Positions 7,881 through 15,698 of a DNA stretch of 16,640 nt are shown piece after piece. The DNA comes from an uncultured Porphyromonas sp. Lineage in GTDB: Bacteria > Bacteroidota > Bacteroidia > Bacteroidales > Porphyromonadaceae. The DNA is taken from assembly GCA_947253195.1 (NCBI GenBank), contig CAMXXM010000007.1, positions 1 to 16,640 on the forward strand. The letters run 5' to 3'. Numbering within the stretch: the stretch's first letter is position 1; each line of letters opens with the position of its first letter. The notes beneath the pieces were generated by a model. It ran no database searches and had not been told where the DNA came from. It was given only the letters and a program-made list of their open reading frames with translations. Position numbers and translations under genes: made by a program.

Positions 7881-9049
7881 GGCTTGATGGTCTCTTGAGT
7901 GCATCGCTCGGAGAGTCCGAGTAGGTGCATAACTTTATGGTAAATCTCGGTATTGTGGTATATGCCGGTGAAGTGGTCTGCTGACGGACCATAGAGATAT
8001 ATCGGTACCAGCACGCCACTATGCCCCCCGGTGGAGAAGTTTCCCTCTACTTCGCCCTTCTCCTCGTCTCCCCCGAGGATGGTGAGTCCTCCGGTCTCGT
8101 GGTCTGCCGTGACGATGACGAGCGTCTCGCCATCGCCCTCCGCCCACTTCATGACGGTCCCTATGGCTCGGTCAAAGTCTGCCGTCTCCTGCATCAGTAG
8201 GTCGAGATCGTTGGTGTGTCCATAGTCGTCCAGCTGGGATCCCTCAATCATCAGGAAGAAACCCTCTGGCGTCTGCTTCGCCAAGTGATCAAGGGCAAGG
8301 CGTGAGGCCTCAGAGAGTAGTTCGCCTCTCTCCAGTGGTACAGGTACGTCCTTCTCAGCATAGACACAGAGTTCGCGTCCGGACGGACTCTTCTCGCCTG
8401 CGGAGAAGTCCTTGAGGCTTCGGGTGACGCGATACCCTTTCTCCTCCATCTCGTGGAAGATATTGCGCCCATCAGGTCTGTCGGCAAAGACCTTTGCGCC
8501 TCCGCCCATGATGAGGTCACAATTGCTGCAGGGGAATTGCCCGATGATCTCATAGGGCGCCTCTCGCTCAGCGCTGTGGGCGAGGAAGGCAGCCGGGGTC
8601 GCATCGTAGAGACGGCAGGTGCTGATCACTCCGGTGCCGAGACCGGCACTGTGGGCGTGATCAATGATGGTGGCGTAGGGGCTATCGAGACTATCCACAG
8701 CGAGGGTGTGGTAGCGCGCCTTGTGCCCTGTACTCATCGCAGTGGCGGCTGCGGCGGAGTCGGTCACGAGCTTGTCGAGTGCTGTGGTGATGACCAGTCC
8801 GGTGGCCTGAGCGTTTGAGAGATTGATGTGTCCCTTATTGACAGTACGGAGGGCAGCAATGTGTGCGAGGCTCATGCCGTCACCGATCATCAGGACGACG
8901 TTACGTACCTCCGTCCCCCCCACGGGGCGAACAGTTACGGTCTCGTAGGTGGAGGGTAGAGTGACGGTCTGACGGCTCGGCTCCTGTGCCGATGCTGAGA
9001 GACCTAAGAGCAGAAGACTTATGAGGAGGTGCTTGGCTGTAGCTTTCAT
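7877..9049 (-). CDS. Periplasmic alkaline phosphatase, PhoA family
   Basis: A 390-residue alkaline phosphatase with a signal peptide ending SASA-Q (residue 22). The catalytic set of E. coli PhoA can be traced: Asp57 in MIGDGMS, nucleophile Ser98 in VTDSAAAATA, Asp149 in DATPAAF followed 13 residues later by phosphate-binding Arg162, Glu269/Asp274/His278 in IEGSQLDDYGHTN, Asp316-His317 in VTADHETGG, and His343 in GGHSGV. The position of PhoA Lys328 is Asp275 here, an active-site substitution that may change metal use or rate. The enzyme would release inorganic phosphate from phosphomonoesters, for instance inositol phosphate or mannose phosphate left by the neighbouring phospholipase and phosphodiesterases. 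It starts 3 bases after the GH92 stop and overlaps the metallophosphoesterase start as ATGA. It is shorter than PhoA, lacking some surface insertions. Confidence 0.92.
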   Translation of the reverse strand: MKATAKHLLISLLLLGLSASAQEPSRQTVTLPSTYETVTVRPVGGTEVRNVVLMIGDGMSLAHIAALRTVNKGHINLSNAQATGLVITTALDKLVTDSAAAATAMSTGHKARYHTLAVDSLDSPYATIIDHAHSAGLGTGVISTCRLYDATPAAFLAHSAEREAPYEIIGQFPCSNCDLIMGGGAKVFADRPDGRNIFHEMEEKGYRVTRSLKDFSAGEKSPSGRELCVYAEKDVPVPLERGELLSEASRLALDHLAKQTPEGFFLMIEGSQLDDYGHTNDLDLLMQETADFDRAIGTVMKWAEGDGETLVIVTADHETGGLTILGGDEEKGEVEGNFSTGGHSGVLVPIYLYGPSADHFTGIYHNTEIYHKVMHLLGLSERCTQETIKP

Positions 9050-9052
9050 GGA

Positions 9053-11995
9053 TTATTTGTGCTTGAGGGTGGGTGTGGTGTAGTCTGTCTGACCGCGTCG
9101 ACGGTACTCTAAGCGAAGACCCTTGCCCTCGGCACCTTGCCAGTAGAGTAGGGTGAAGGAGTGGAGTCCGCGACTGAGTGCAACCTTGCCGGTTGCTGAG
9201 ACGAAGGCGTGCGAGCCGTCATTGAGCACAATCGGTCGGTCGTGTATCCGTAGGACGGAGCCATCATCGGAAGTGAGCCGAAACTCGTAGACATCGGTCT
9301 CAGGCACCTGGATAAATCCTGTGAAGGTGAGCGCAAAAAGATCCTCCCTGTCTCGCATCTCTATCGAGGGCTGCTCGCAGACGCCGCGCCCGATGATGGG
9401 GAGCGTGACGATCTGATCCGTACTATCGACCGTCCCGGCGTGGAGCGTCCAGCGGACACCATCGACAACGGAGGAAACATCTTGCGCTTGGGCGTACTCT
9501 GCCTTTGTGGTGATGAGTGTGGTCGTGGAAGACGGGTCCAGTCCGTCTTTCTCGGCATAAGCTCGGAGGGTTGCGTTGCGAGTGAGGGTGATTGGCGTAC
9601 CGGTATACTCCTTTTTCTCCCCCTCATCAATCGTGTAGTAGATCCTTGCCCCCGGGGTTGCTGAGGCTAAGCTTACGCTCACTTGGTCGTGGAAGAGCGT
9701 GATGTCATCCGAGCTGTAGACGGGAGACACGAAGTCCTTGCGGGTCATGCTGTAGGGTCTCTCCTCTACCACGAAGTCATCCACAGGCTTGTCGGAGAGT
9801 GTGAAGGCGAGTGTGCCCCCGCCGGCGAGCTCCTCGGTGGTGACGAAGAGGCGATGAAGCTCATTCTCATTCAGACTGATGGAGCGGACATAAGGATACT
9901 CTGCGGGATCCTTGTCGGTGGTAATGGTGAGCTTGCCTTTAGGGAGCGTCAGAGTCACCTCTCGGAAGCGAGGGGTGGTGATCTGGAGCTCTCCACTCGC
10001 CGGCGTCACCGGATAGAGACCGAGGGCGGTGAAGAGATACCAAGCGGACATCTGACCGCAGTCCTCATTGCCGCTAATACCCTCCGGGGTGTCGTCGTAC
10101 AATTCATCCAGGATCTGACGCGTCAGCTCTTGTGTACGGGAGGGACGACCGAGGTAATTGTAAAGGAAGGAAAGATGATGGCTCGGCTCATTGCCGTGAG
10201 CATACTGCCCGATGAGACCGGTGATGTCCTGGAGGTCTCCTGCCGGTGTGGTATCGCAAAAGAGATTGTCGAGGGCATTGAGCATCTCGTCGGTTCCACC
10301 ATGGAGAGCGATCATCCCCTCCACATCGTGCATTGGAGCAAAGCGATACTGCCAGCCATTGGCCTCGGTGTAGTCTTTGCTTACCTCGTAGGGGTCAAAG
10401 TCGGCTCCCCACGATCCATCCTCATGTCGCCCGCGGAAGAACTTGGTGCTACCGTCGAAGAGGTGGATGTAATTGCGAGCTCGCCGGTAGTAGGTGTCCG
10501 CAATCTCTGTCTCCCCGAGTGCCTCCGCCATCCGAGCTATGCACCAGTCATCGTACGCATACTCAAGGGTGCAGGAGACGGACTCGTTGTGCGTATTGGC
10601 GGGAATGAACCCCACTCGGGTGTAGGCATCGGAGCCTTTCTTATTAATGTTGGAGGACTTGATCATCGCCTTGAGCACCTCCAACGGATCAAGACCCCCA
10701 AGCTGTCCGCTGAGGTAGGCATCAGCTAGTACGGAGACAGCATGGTAGCCGATCATAGTGCGAGTCTCACCACTATAGAGTGGCCAGATGGGTAGCTCTC
10801 CTCCCTCGCGGTACATCTGCATCATAGATCGGCAGAGATCCGGTACTACCTCCGGGTAGAGCAGGGTAAGGAGGGGGTGCTCCGCGCGGAAGGTGTCCCA
10901 GAGCGATAGGGTAGAGTAGCTCACGCCGGATGCCCGGTGGATCTCATCGTCCATACCCCGATAGCTTCCGTCGGCATCACTTATCCTATTGGGTGCGATG
11001 AGGGAGTGATAGAGGGCGGTGTAGAGGCAGGTGAGATCCTCCTTCTTCCCCTCTTTTACCTTGATTTTAGAGAGAAGAGAACTCCACTGCTTTTCTGTAT
11101 CGGCTTGTACTTGATCGAAAGTCGCGCCACATCTTGAGAGTTCCGCATTGAGATTGGCCTCCGCAGCCTCCATAGAGGTCTGTGAGAGCCCGACAAAGAT
11201 CTCCACCATGCCTTCATCGCCGGCATCTAGAGACAGTATGGCCCGTATGGAGTCGCCCTTTGCGATTTGTCCATCGACCTTTTCTCCATTAAGGAAAAGC
11301 TTGGCTTCTCGTATCGGACGACTCAGGTGGGTGGCAAAGTAGACGTGCTGCCCAGGTACCCAGCCATTGGTGATCGTGTAGCCCCTCAGTGTACTCTCTG
11401 AGGTTAGCTCCAGTCCGCTCTCTACGATCTCGTCCCCTTTGATATTGACTAAGTCGATTAGGAGCGAAGCTTCCTCTGCTCCCTTTGGGTAAGTGTAGCG
11501 ATGGACACCCATAAGGGAGCTGGCAGTGAGCTCAGCCTTGATGCCGTTCTCGAGCTCCACGCTGTAGTAGCCTGCATGTGCCTCTTCGCGGTCGTGGCTA
11601 AATCCCACTTTGGGTAACCGCTCCTCGTCAATGTGCTCAGTGTAGCGCTCGCTGTCGATTGTGGGGAGAAAAATCATATCTCCGAGGTCACTGCATCCGG
11701 TCCCGGAGAGGTTGGTGTGGGCAAAGCCGTAGAGCGAGTCGTCATCGTAGTGATAACCTGCGCAGGCATCCCAGCCCTCCCAGCGAGTCTCCGGACTCAG
11801 TTGCACCATTCCCATCGGAGCCGTAGCTCCGGGGAAGGTATGACCGTGAAACCCGGTCCCAATGAAGGGATCGACCAACTCGTAGAGCTTGTCCGGATTA
11901 GGGGTGATCAGTTCTTCTTTCGCACTTTTCCCACAAGAGTAGAGCAGTGGAAGGTACAGACACAGTCCGATCCCTACCGATAGCTTTACATTCAT
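9053..11995 (-). CDS. GH92 alpha-mannosidase lipoprotein with CHB_HEX-like and PA14-like C-terminal domains
   Basis: A 980-residue lipoprotein (LYSC, Cys21) with acidic residues shortly after the cysteine, which fits surface display. The N-terminal GH92 domain has the family hallmark VDPFIGTGFHGHTFPGATAP (41-60), a GWDACAGYHY segment, and LSGTGCSD (96-103). The catalytic (alpha/alpha)6 part has Glu544 in TEANGWQY as probable general acid and the SGNEDCGQMSAWY segment (641-653, Asp645) as probable base region, judged by spacing against the Bacteroides enzyme BT3990. GH92 enzymes are calcium-dependent exo-alpha-mannosidases active on N-glycans, yeast mannan and related glycans. Typical members have about 740-770 residues; here about 230 extra follow: a chitobiase-C-like beta segment (about 770-830, ATPGARIYYTID) and a PA14-like domain (about 845-967). 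The start overlaps the PI-PLC A stop as ATGA, tying mannosidase translation to phospholipase translation. Confidence 0.93.
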   Translation of the reverse strand: MNVKLSVGIGLCLYLPLLYSCGKSAKEELITPNPDKLYELVDPFIGTGFHGHTFPGATAPMGMVQLSPETRWEGWDACAGYHYDDDSLYGFAHTNLSGTGCSDLGDMIFLPTIDSERYTEHIDEERLPKVGFSHDREEAHAGYYSVELENGIKAELTASSLMGVHRYTYPKGAEEASLLIDLVNIKGDEIVESGLELTSESTLRGYTITNGWVPGQHVYFATHLSRPIREAKLFLNGEKVDGQIAKGDSIRAILSLDAGDEGMVEIFVGLSQTSMEAAEANLNAELSRCGATFDQVQADTEKQWSSLLSKIKVKEGKKEDLTCLYTALYHSLIAPNRISDADGSYRGMDDEIHRASGVSYSTLSLWDTFRAEHPLLTLLYPEVVPDLCRSMMQMYREGGELPIWPLYSGETRTMIGYHAVSVLADAYLSGQLGGLDPLEVLKAMIKSSNINKKGSDAYTRVGFIPANTHNESVSCTLEYAYDDWCIARMAEALGETEIADTYYRRARNYIHLFDGSTKFFRGRHEDGSWGADFDPYEVSKDYTEANGWQYRFAPMHDVEGMIALHGGTDEMLNALDNLFCDTTPAGDLQDITGLIGQYAHGNEPSHHLSFLYNYLGRPSRTQELTRQILDELYDDTPEGISGNEDCGQMSAWYLFTALGLYPVTPASGELQITTPRFREVTLTLPKGKLTITTDKDPAEYPYVRSISLNENELHRLFVTTEELAGGGTLAFTLSDKPVDDFVVEERPYSMTRKDFVSPVYSSDDITLFHDQVSVSLASATPGARIYYTIDEGEKKEYTGTPITLTRNATLRAYAEKDGLDPSSTTTLITTKAEYAQAQDVSSVVDGVRWTLHAGTVDSTDQIVTLPIIGRGVCEQPSIEMRDREDLFALTFTGFIQVPETDVYEFRLTSDDGSVLRIHDRPIVLNDGSHAFVSATGKVALSRGLHSFTLLYWQGAEGKGLRLEYRRRGQTDYTTPTLKHK

Positions 11996-12993
11996 ATTTT
12001 AGAGTTGTTTATTTCGCAAAGTTTAATGATACCCCTCGCCTCAGGCATTCCGGCAAAGTCCATAAAGTAGATTCCGCCGGGAAGCGGTTTCTCGATGGAA
12101 AGTATGGTCAGAGCAAAGGGGTTAACGACACGCGCAACAGCGAGAGGTGAGGCCGAAGCAGATCCACTGAGATAGGTGATACTCCAGTAATCCAACTTCT
12201 TTGCAATGAGGTCAAGAGCGCCCTGTATTGCCAGTTTCTTGTCCTCCATTCGGACGATGTCACTCACCTTATACTGATCTTCGACGATCAGATAGAGTGG
12301 TGGCTTGGATGGGTTGGTAAGCCGGCACTCAAATATCCTGTTGTCTCTATAGCCTTCGAAGTTGTGTGCCCATACTTCTCCTGTGACCGTGGTGCGATTT
12401 AGGATGACCATCTTCCCCTGTATATCTCTGACGGTTGTCTCGGGCGTTAGGTTTCCTGTGTATAGAAAATCCCGCACCTCCTTAGCACTGAGCGCTTTGG
12501 ATAGTGAGCTGATGTAAGCCTGTCGGAATTGCGTGTCCCCCTTGGCATCATCCTCCTTACGAAGAGAGAGAAACAGGTACTCTTCAGGGTGCAACTTGAG
12601 GAAGTCTAAGAAAACCGGTAGTATATCCTCCGTCAGTTCCATCCCCTGAGGGATGATGCCATGATATATGTCCATCTTACCCGATCCGTTATATCGGTCT
12701 ACCAGACGCAGGTCGAAAGCTCGGATCCCAATGTTCAGCTGCTCGGAGATAGAGAGATCCTGACACTGTGCTGCAAGACCACCTCTTAGAGCTCCGGAGT
12801 CGTGAGTCCCGGGTATCGCCAAGTCGATGACTCGAGGAGAGGAGTCTGAGATCTTTGGTAAAGTGATATCGTTGCTCACACTCTCTGAGGAGAGCGTTGG
12901 TGACTCCTCCGGATCTCCGCCCAGGCTATGGCACCCGCTGAAGATAAAGAGAAGAAGAACGGGAAGTGTGTACTGTGCTAATTTGTTCATCAT
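11992..12993 (-). CDS. PI-PLC-type phospholipase lipoprotein A
   Basis: A 333-residue lipoprotein (FSGC, Cys21; acidic residues follow) with a phosphatidylinositol-specific phospholipase C X domain. Aligned with the Bacillus cereus enzyme, the active-site set is complete: His64-Asp65 in PGTHDSG (His32/Asp33), Asp94 and Arg96 in AFDLRL (Asp67/Arg69), His111 in IYHG (His82), SLRKED (141-148 region), Arg200 in ILNR, and Asp312 in YFMDFAG (Asp274). Such enzymes cleave phosphatidylinositol, and many cleave GPI anchors, giving diacylglycerol and inositol cyclic phosphate. It is a tandem paralogue of the next gene upstream. The reading frame is open to ATG 13041, which lies inside that gene, but the lipoprotein signal begins at the ATG-ATG pair at 12993/12990, so I start there, 19 bases after the upstream stop. 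Its stop overlaps the GH92 start as ATGA. Confidence 0.88.
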   Translation of the reverse strand: MMNKLAQYTLPVLLLFIFSGCHSLGGDPEESPTLSSESVSNDITLPKISDSSPRVIDLAIPGTHDSGALRGGLAAQCQDLSISEQLNIGIRAFDLRLVDRYNGSGKMDIYHGIIPQGMELTEDILPVFLDFLKLHPEEYLFLSLRKEDDAKGDTQFRQAYISSLSKALSAKEVRDFLYTGNLTPETTVRDIQGKMVILNRTTVTGEVWAHNFEGYRDNRIFECRLTNPSKPPLYLIVEDQYKVSDIVRMEDKKLAIQGALDLIAKKLDYWSITYLSGSASASPLAVARVVNPFALTILSIEKPLPGGIYFMDFAGMPEARGIIKLCEINNSKI

Positions 12994-13012
12994 TATGGTG
13001 TAGTATTCATTA

Positions 13013-13945
13013 TTAATCATTAAAGCATTTAAGCAGGTCATTAGTATCCTCCGTACCTACAAAGTCGATGAAGTAGACCCCTCCGGGAACCATCTTCCTC
13101 TCTCTAAGAAGCCTGTATGCAAATGGATTGACCTCACGAGCCACCCTCTGCGGTGTAGTGTTTCCGGTGCCACTGAGGAAGGCGATCAGCCAGTGGTCTG
13201 GTAGTCTGTCGGAGCGCTCGAGGACATCAGTCAGGGCAGCTTTCTTGTCGCTCATCTTGGCAGTGTCCCGGATCATATACTCATCCTCAACCAATAGATC
13301 CAATGTACCGCCACAGGGATTGACTAAGCGGGCCACAAAGGTGGTGTCGTCCTGAAATCCATCAAAGTAGGGCAAGCAGATATCCTCATCAATCCTTGTG
13401 CGGAGCAGGATGAGCAGTTTGCCACGCACTTCCGAGACCTTGGTCTCCCGAGTAAGCTGTCCTGTGTAGAGAAGTCGAGCTACTTCGGGTCTCTCCAGCG
13501 CACGCCGAAGAGATTGGCTGTATGCCTTCATTTCCTCCTCCGAGTGGCGCTCATCATCCTCCTTTCGGAGTGACAAGATAACGAATTCGTCCGGATGGGC
13601 GGTGAGAAATCGGGTAAAAAGTGGCAGAACCTCCTTGGTGAACTCGAGCCCAAGCGACTCCTCGCCATGATACAGATCCATATATCCGGACCCGTCGTAC
13701 CTGTCAACGAGCTGGAGGTCAAAGGCACGGATACCGACCTCCAGCTGCTCCTCCAGCGTCAGGTCTTGGCACCGAAGCTGAGGTGAGGCGCTAAAGGCTG
13801 CGGCATCATGCGTCCCCACGATCGCGAGGTCGATCAGTCTCGTCTCCGTCGCCCTCCCACAGCCTCCGACCATACCTAAGGTCAGCAGTAGTGTGAGCAA
13901 GGTAGGAGTCAGTCTACTCTTCAGCTCGGGAAAAAATGATTGCAT
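13013..13945 (-). CDS. PI-PLC-type phospholipase lipoprotein B, arginine-to-glutamine active-site variant
   Basis: A 310-residue lipoprotein (VGGC, Cys29) with the same PI-PLC X domain as its downstream paralogue. By eye roughly 40-50 percent of residues are shared across the domain. Conserved positions are His46-Asp47 (VGTHDAA), Asp76, His93 (LYHG), SLRKED (125-130), Arg182 (ILLR) and Asp294 (YFIDFVG). The arginine that corresponds to B. cereus Arg69 is Gln78 here (AFDLQL); the codon is CAG, one base from CGG. In the Bacillus enzyme that arginine stabilises the phosphate, so this copy may be slower, use another cation, or prefer another head group. It is the first gene of the seven-gene run, preceded by a gap with a 14-bp inverted repeat. 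It could also act as a binding protein, but retention of both catalytic histidines argues for some activity. Confidence 0.86.
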   Translation of the reverse strand: MQSFFPELKSRLTPTLLTLLLTLGMVGGCGRATETRLIDLAIVGTHDAAAFSASPQLRCQDLTLEEQLEVGIRAFDLQLVDRYDGSGYMDLYHGEESLGLEFTKEVLPLFTRFLTAHPDEFVILSLRKEDDERHSEEEMKAYSQSLRRALERPEVARLLYTGQLTRETKVSEVRGKLLILLRTRIDEDICLPYFDGFQDDTTFVARLVNPCGGTLDLLVEDEYMIRDTAKMSDKKAALTDVLERSDRLPDHWLIAFLSGTGNTTPQRVAREVNPFAYRLLRERKMVPGGVYFIDFVGTEDTNDLLKCFND

Positions 13946-13971
13946 CTTGCATTGATAAATATAGAAATACC

Positions 13972-14022
13972 ATACAGCCGCCTAGTTGGGAGCTGATCTA
14001 ACTCTCGGCTAGGCGGCTGTAT
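13972..14022 (-). terminator. 14-bp perfect inverted repeat, possible terminator or regulatory hairpin
   Basis: Arms 13972-13985 (ATACAGCCGCCTAG) and 14009-14022 (CTAGGCGGCTGTAT) are exact reverse complements around a 23-base spacer. In the direction of transcription the stem follows the unknown lipoprotein stop by 27 bases and is followed by a U-rich stretch (GGTATTTCTATATTTAT), then the PI-PLC B start 26 bases beyond the stem. This suits a terminator or partial terminator separating the susD-side genes from the enzyme operon. The spacer is long for a terminator loop, though GAG/CTC inside it can extend the pairing. An operator or leader hairpin for the downstream operon is an alternative. 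TATATTTA at 13956-13963 resembles a -7 element but has no clear -33 partner. Confidence 0.6.
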
Positions 14023-14049
14023 AATCAAAAGGTTAGGCTGACTTCAGAC

Positions 14050-14895
14050 TCATCGATCCACAGCAGCTTCTACCTGCAGACGCAGTCCTACGACCTTTCC
14101 CTCTTGGAGGTCAAAAAGCTTCTCACTAGACCTTAGCAGATAAGACTTAGGGGCCATAATAAAGAGGGCCACGTCTCCGTTGTCAGAGAGGTTTACCATC
14201 TTTTTCTCATACCCCTTTATCTCTTTGATCTGGCTAATCATTGACTTGCTTCCGGATCCAAATAGGAAGATCGAAGAGGGAAAATTAGTTTCCGTCACGA
14301 GGCGCTCATTGAGAGCGTCCGGGTCTCCGCTCTTCTTCAGTGTGACGAGACCGAGGCTGACGTCATAGCTGAGTTGCTTTTCCCCGGTTGCCATAAGCTT
14401 CAGCCCGGCGGTCGTCAAGAAGCAACCAGTCCCGGATAGGGATTTCCCTTCAAACTTTTGAACCCAGTCCTTAGCTAAGAGGAGATTTCCGCTCTTTAGG
14501 GAGCTTGGGTTAAATATCGGGAAGCATTTAACTGCATCCGAAATGACCGCATTAGGGGAAAACTCCCGTCCATCCTTGCTGTATGGACTAACGCCCATAA
14601 GCATATAGGCAGATACTTTTTCTCTCGGTAAAGAGACTAATTTTCTGCATACAGCTTCGTAGTCTGACAGAGAGCTCCCCAGATTTTCGCCATCCTTATT
14701 GGTAACAACCAAGAGAGATATGGTACGATCTTTATTCCACACCGGAGTTTTTGTCTCCTCATTCGTGTCGGGGATCTGAGGCTCCGGTCGGGGACTTGGT
14801 GAGGGCTTTTGTCCCCCACAGCTGCTTAGAAATAGCAGGCAGCAGGCAGCTAAGGCAGCCTTACTATTTCTAAACCTTCTACCAACTCCTATCAT
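14050..14895 (-). CDS. Lipoprotein of unknown function in the SusD-side operon
   Basis: A 281-residue lipoprotein I do not recognise. It has a positively charged N-terminus, a hydrophobic stretch and the lipobox FLSSC (Cys26), followed by a proline-rich linker (about 27-50) that would hold the rest away from the membrane. The remaining 230 residues show no catalytic motif I know; they look like a mixed alpha/beta domain with segments such as RTISLLVVTNKDGENLGS and GDVALFIMAPKSYLL. The gene overlaps the EEP-family gene as ATGA and follows susD by one gene. In SusCD-type loci that position is often taken by a surface glycan-binding lipoprotein, so a binding role is possible, but nothing in the sequence proves it. 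The inverted repeat at 13972-14022 follows its stop. Confidence 0.78.
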   Translation of the reverse strand: MIGVGRRFRNSKAALAACCLLFLSSCGGQKPSPSPRPEPQIPDTNEETKTPVWNKDRTISLLVVTNKDGENLGSSLSDYEAVCRKLVSLPREKVSAYMLMGVSPYSKDGREFSPNAVISDAVKCFPIFNPSSLKSGNLLLAKDWVQKFEGKSLSGTGCFLTTAGLKLMATGEKQLSYDVSLGLVTLKKSGDPDALNERLVTETNFPSSIFLFGSGSKSMISQIKEIKGYEKKMVNLSDNGDVALFIMAPKSYLLRSSEKLFDLQEGKVVGLRLQVEAAVDR

Positions 14896-15698
14896 AATGT
14901 AAGGTCCATATATACGGAGGCGTGATCGGATATATCATAGCTGGCACCCTCGTGATTGATGCTAAAGGGATCAACCTTTGGGGATCCACACTTGATATCA
15001 GGTGTGGTAAGTATGTAGTCCACCCAATGGTTTGCTGTGATAGCGAGCTTATTCCCAAAGAGACCGAGCGCGTAACTAACCGTGCCAGGGTCAGTATTGA
15101 AGTCGCCCATCATAATTATGGGGCGATTTGCCTCAAAGACCTCGCTTCTCTTGAGGATTTCAGAAAGCTGCTCCACTTGCCCTCCCATATGATCCAGGTG
15201 TGTACCTACTACACGGATCACTTTCCCATTAGGCAGAAGGAGATCAGCCCAGAAAACACTCCGAGGATCAGATGATCCTGTAGGCATTGACAGCCTGCGG
15301 CACTCCATCCGGATGATCGGATAGCGAGAAAGGATTCCATTCCCATAGAGTCCTGCACCTCTATTGAGCTCCGAGCGGTCGTAAGACTTACAGAAGTAGT
15401 AGTGCATTCCCAAATGCCCCGCAAGTTCCGCCAGTGGGTTACGATCGCCAAGAGCATCCGTGTAGACCTCAAGCTCGTTAATCACGCAGATGTCGGGCGA
15501 TACTTTGTCAAAGGCATCAAAGAAGGGCTTCATCACATACTTGTGACCGAGAGTAGTCTCTACAGCCCCCTCGAATGACTTGACATTGTAGGTCATGACA
15601 CGGATCGTCTGCGCATCTGTTGTCCACGACAGCCATTGGGCAGACAGGGCAAGAAGGAGTGCTAGAGCGATCCGTCCTGCTCGATTAGTAGCCGACAT
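14892..15698 (-). CDS. Secreted endonuclease/exonuclease/phosphatase (EEP) family hydrolase
   Basis: A 268-residue protein with a signal peptide (about 1-29, ending TDAQ) and a full EEP domain: Asn38 in MTYNVKS, metal-binding Glu75 in INELE, GNGILSRYP (119-127), His167 in VGTHLDH, Asp199 and Asn201 in MGDFNTDP, Asp227 in VDYIL, and the closing Asp258-His259 in ISDHASV. The superfamily includes nucleases, inositol-phosphate 5-phosphatases, neutral sphingomyelinases and the C-terminal domain of the GPI-remodelling protein Cwh43. A secreted member beside susD and near PI-PLC genes more likely attacks a phosphodiester or phosphomonoester in the imported substrate than DNA, though a nutritional nuclease cannot be excluded. 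Its ATG lies inside the end of susD (14-base overlap), and its stop overlaps the next start as ATGA, so it is probably translated with both. Confidence 0.88.
   Translation of the reverse strand: MSATNRAGRIALALLLALSAQWLSWTTDAQTIRVMTYNVKSFEGAVETTLGHKYVMKPFFDAFDKVSPDICVINELEVYTDALGDRNPLAELAGHLGMHYYFCKSYDRSELNRGAGLYGNGILSRYPIIRMECRRLSMPTGSSDPRSVFWADLLLPNGKVIRVVGTHLDHMGGQVEQLSEILKRSEVFEANRPIIMMGDFNTDPGTVSYALGLFGNKLAITANHWVDYILTTPDIKCGSPKVDPFSINHEGASYDISDHASVYMDLTL

Noticed and set aside
9683-10729. A 348-codon open frame on the plus strand
   Set aside because: It lies wholly opposite the GH92 gene, whose protein matches the family throughout; the plus-strand translation shows no domain, signal peptide or operon context.
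12994-13041. An N-terminal extension of PI-PLC A starting inside the upstream gene
   Set aside because: The extra 16 residues would precede an otherwise good lipoprotein signal, and the ATG-ATG pair at 12993/12990 fits better.
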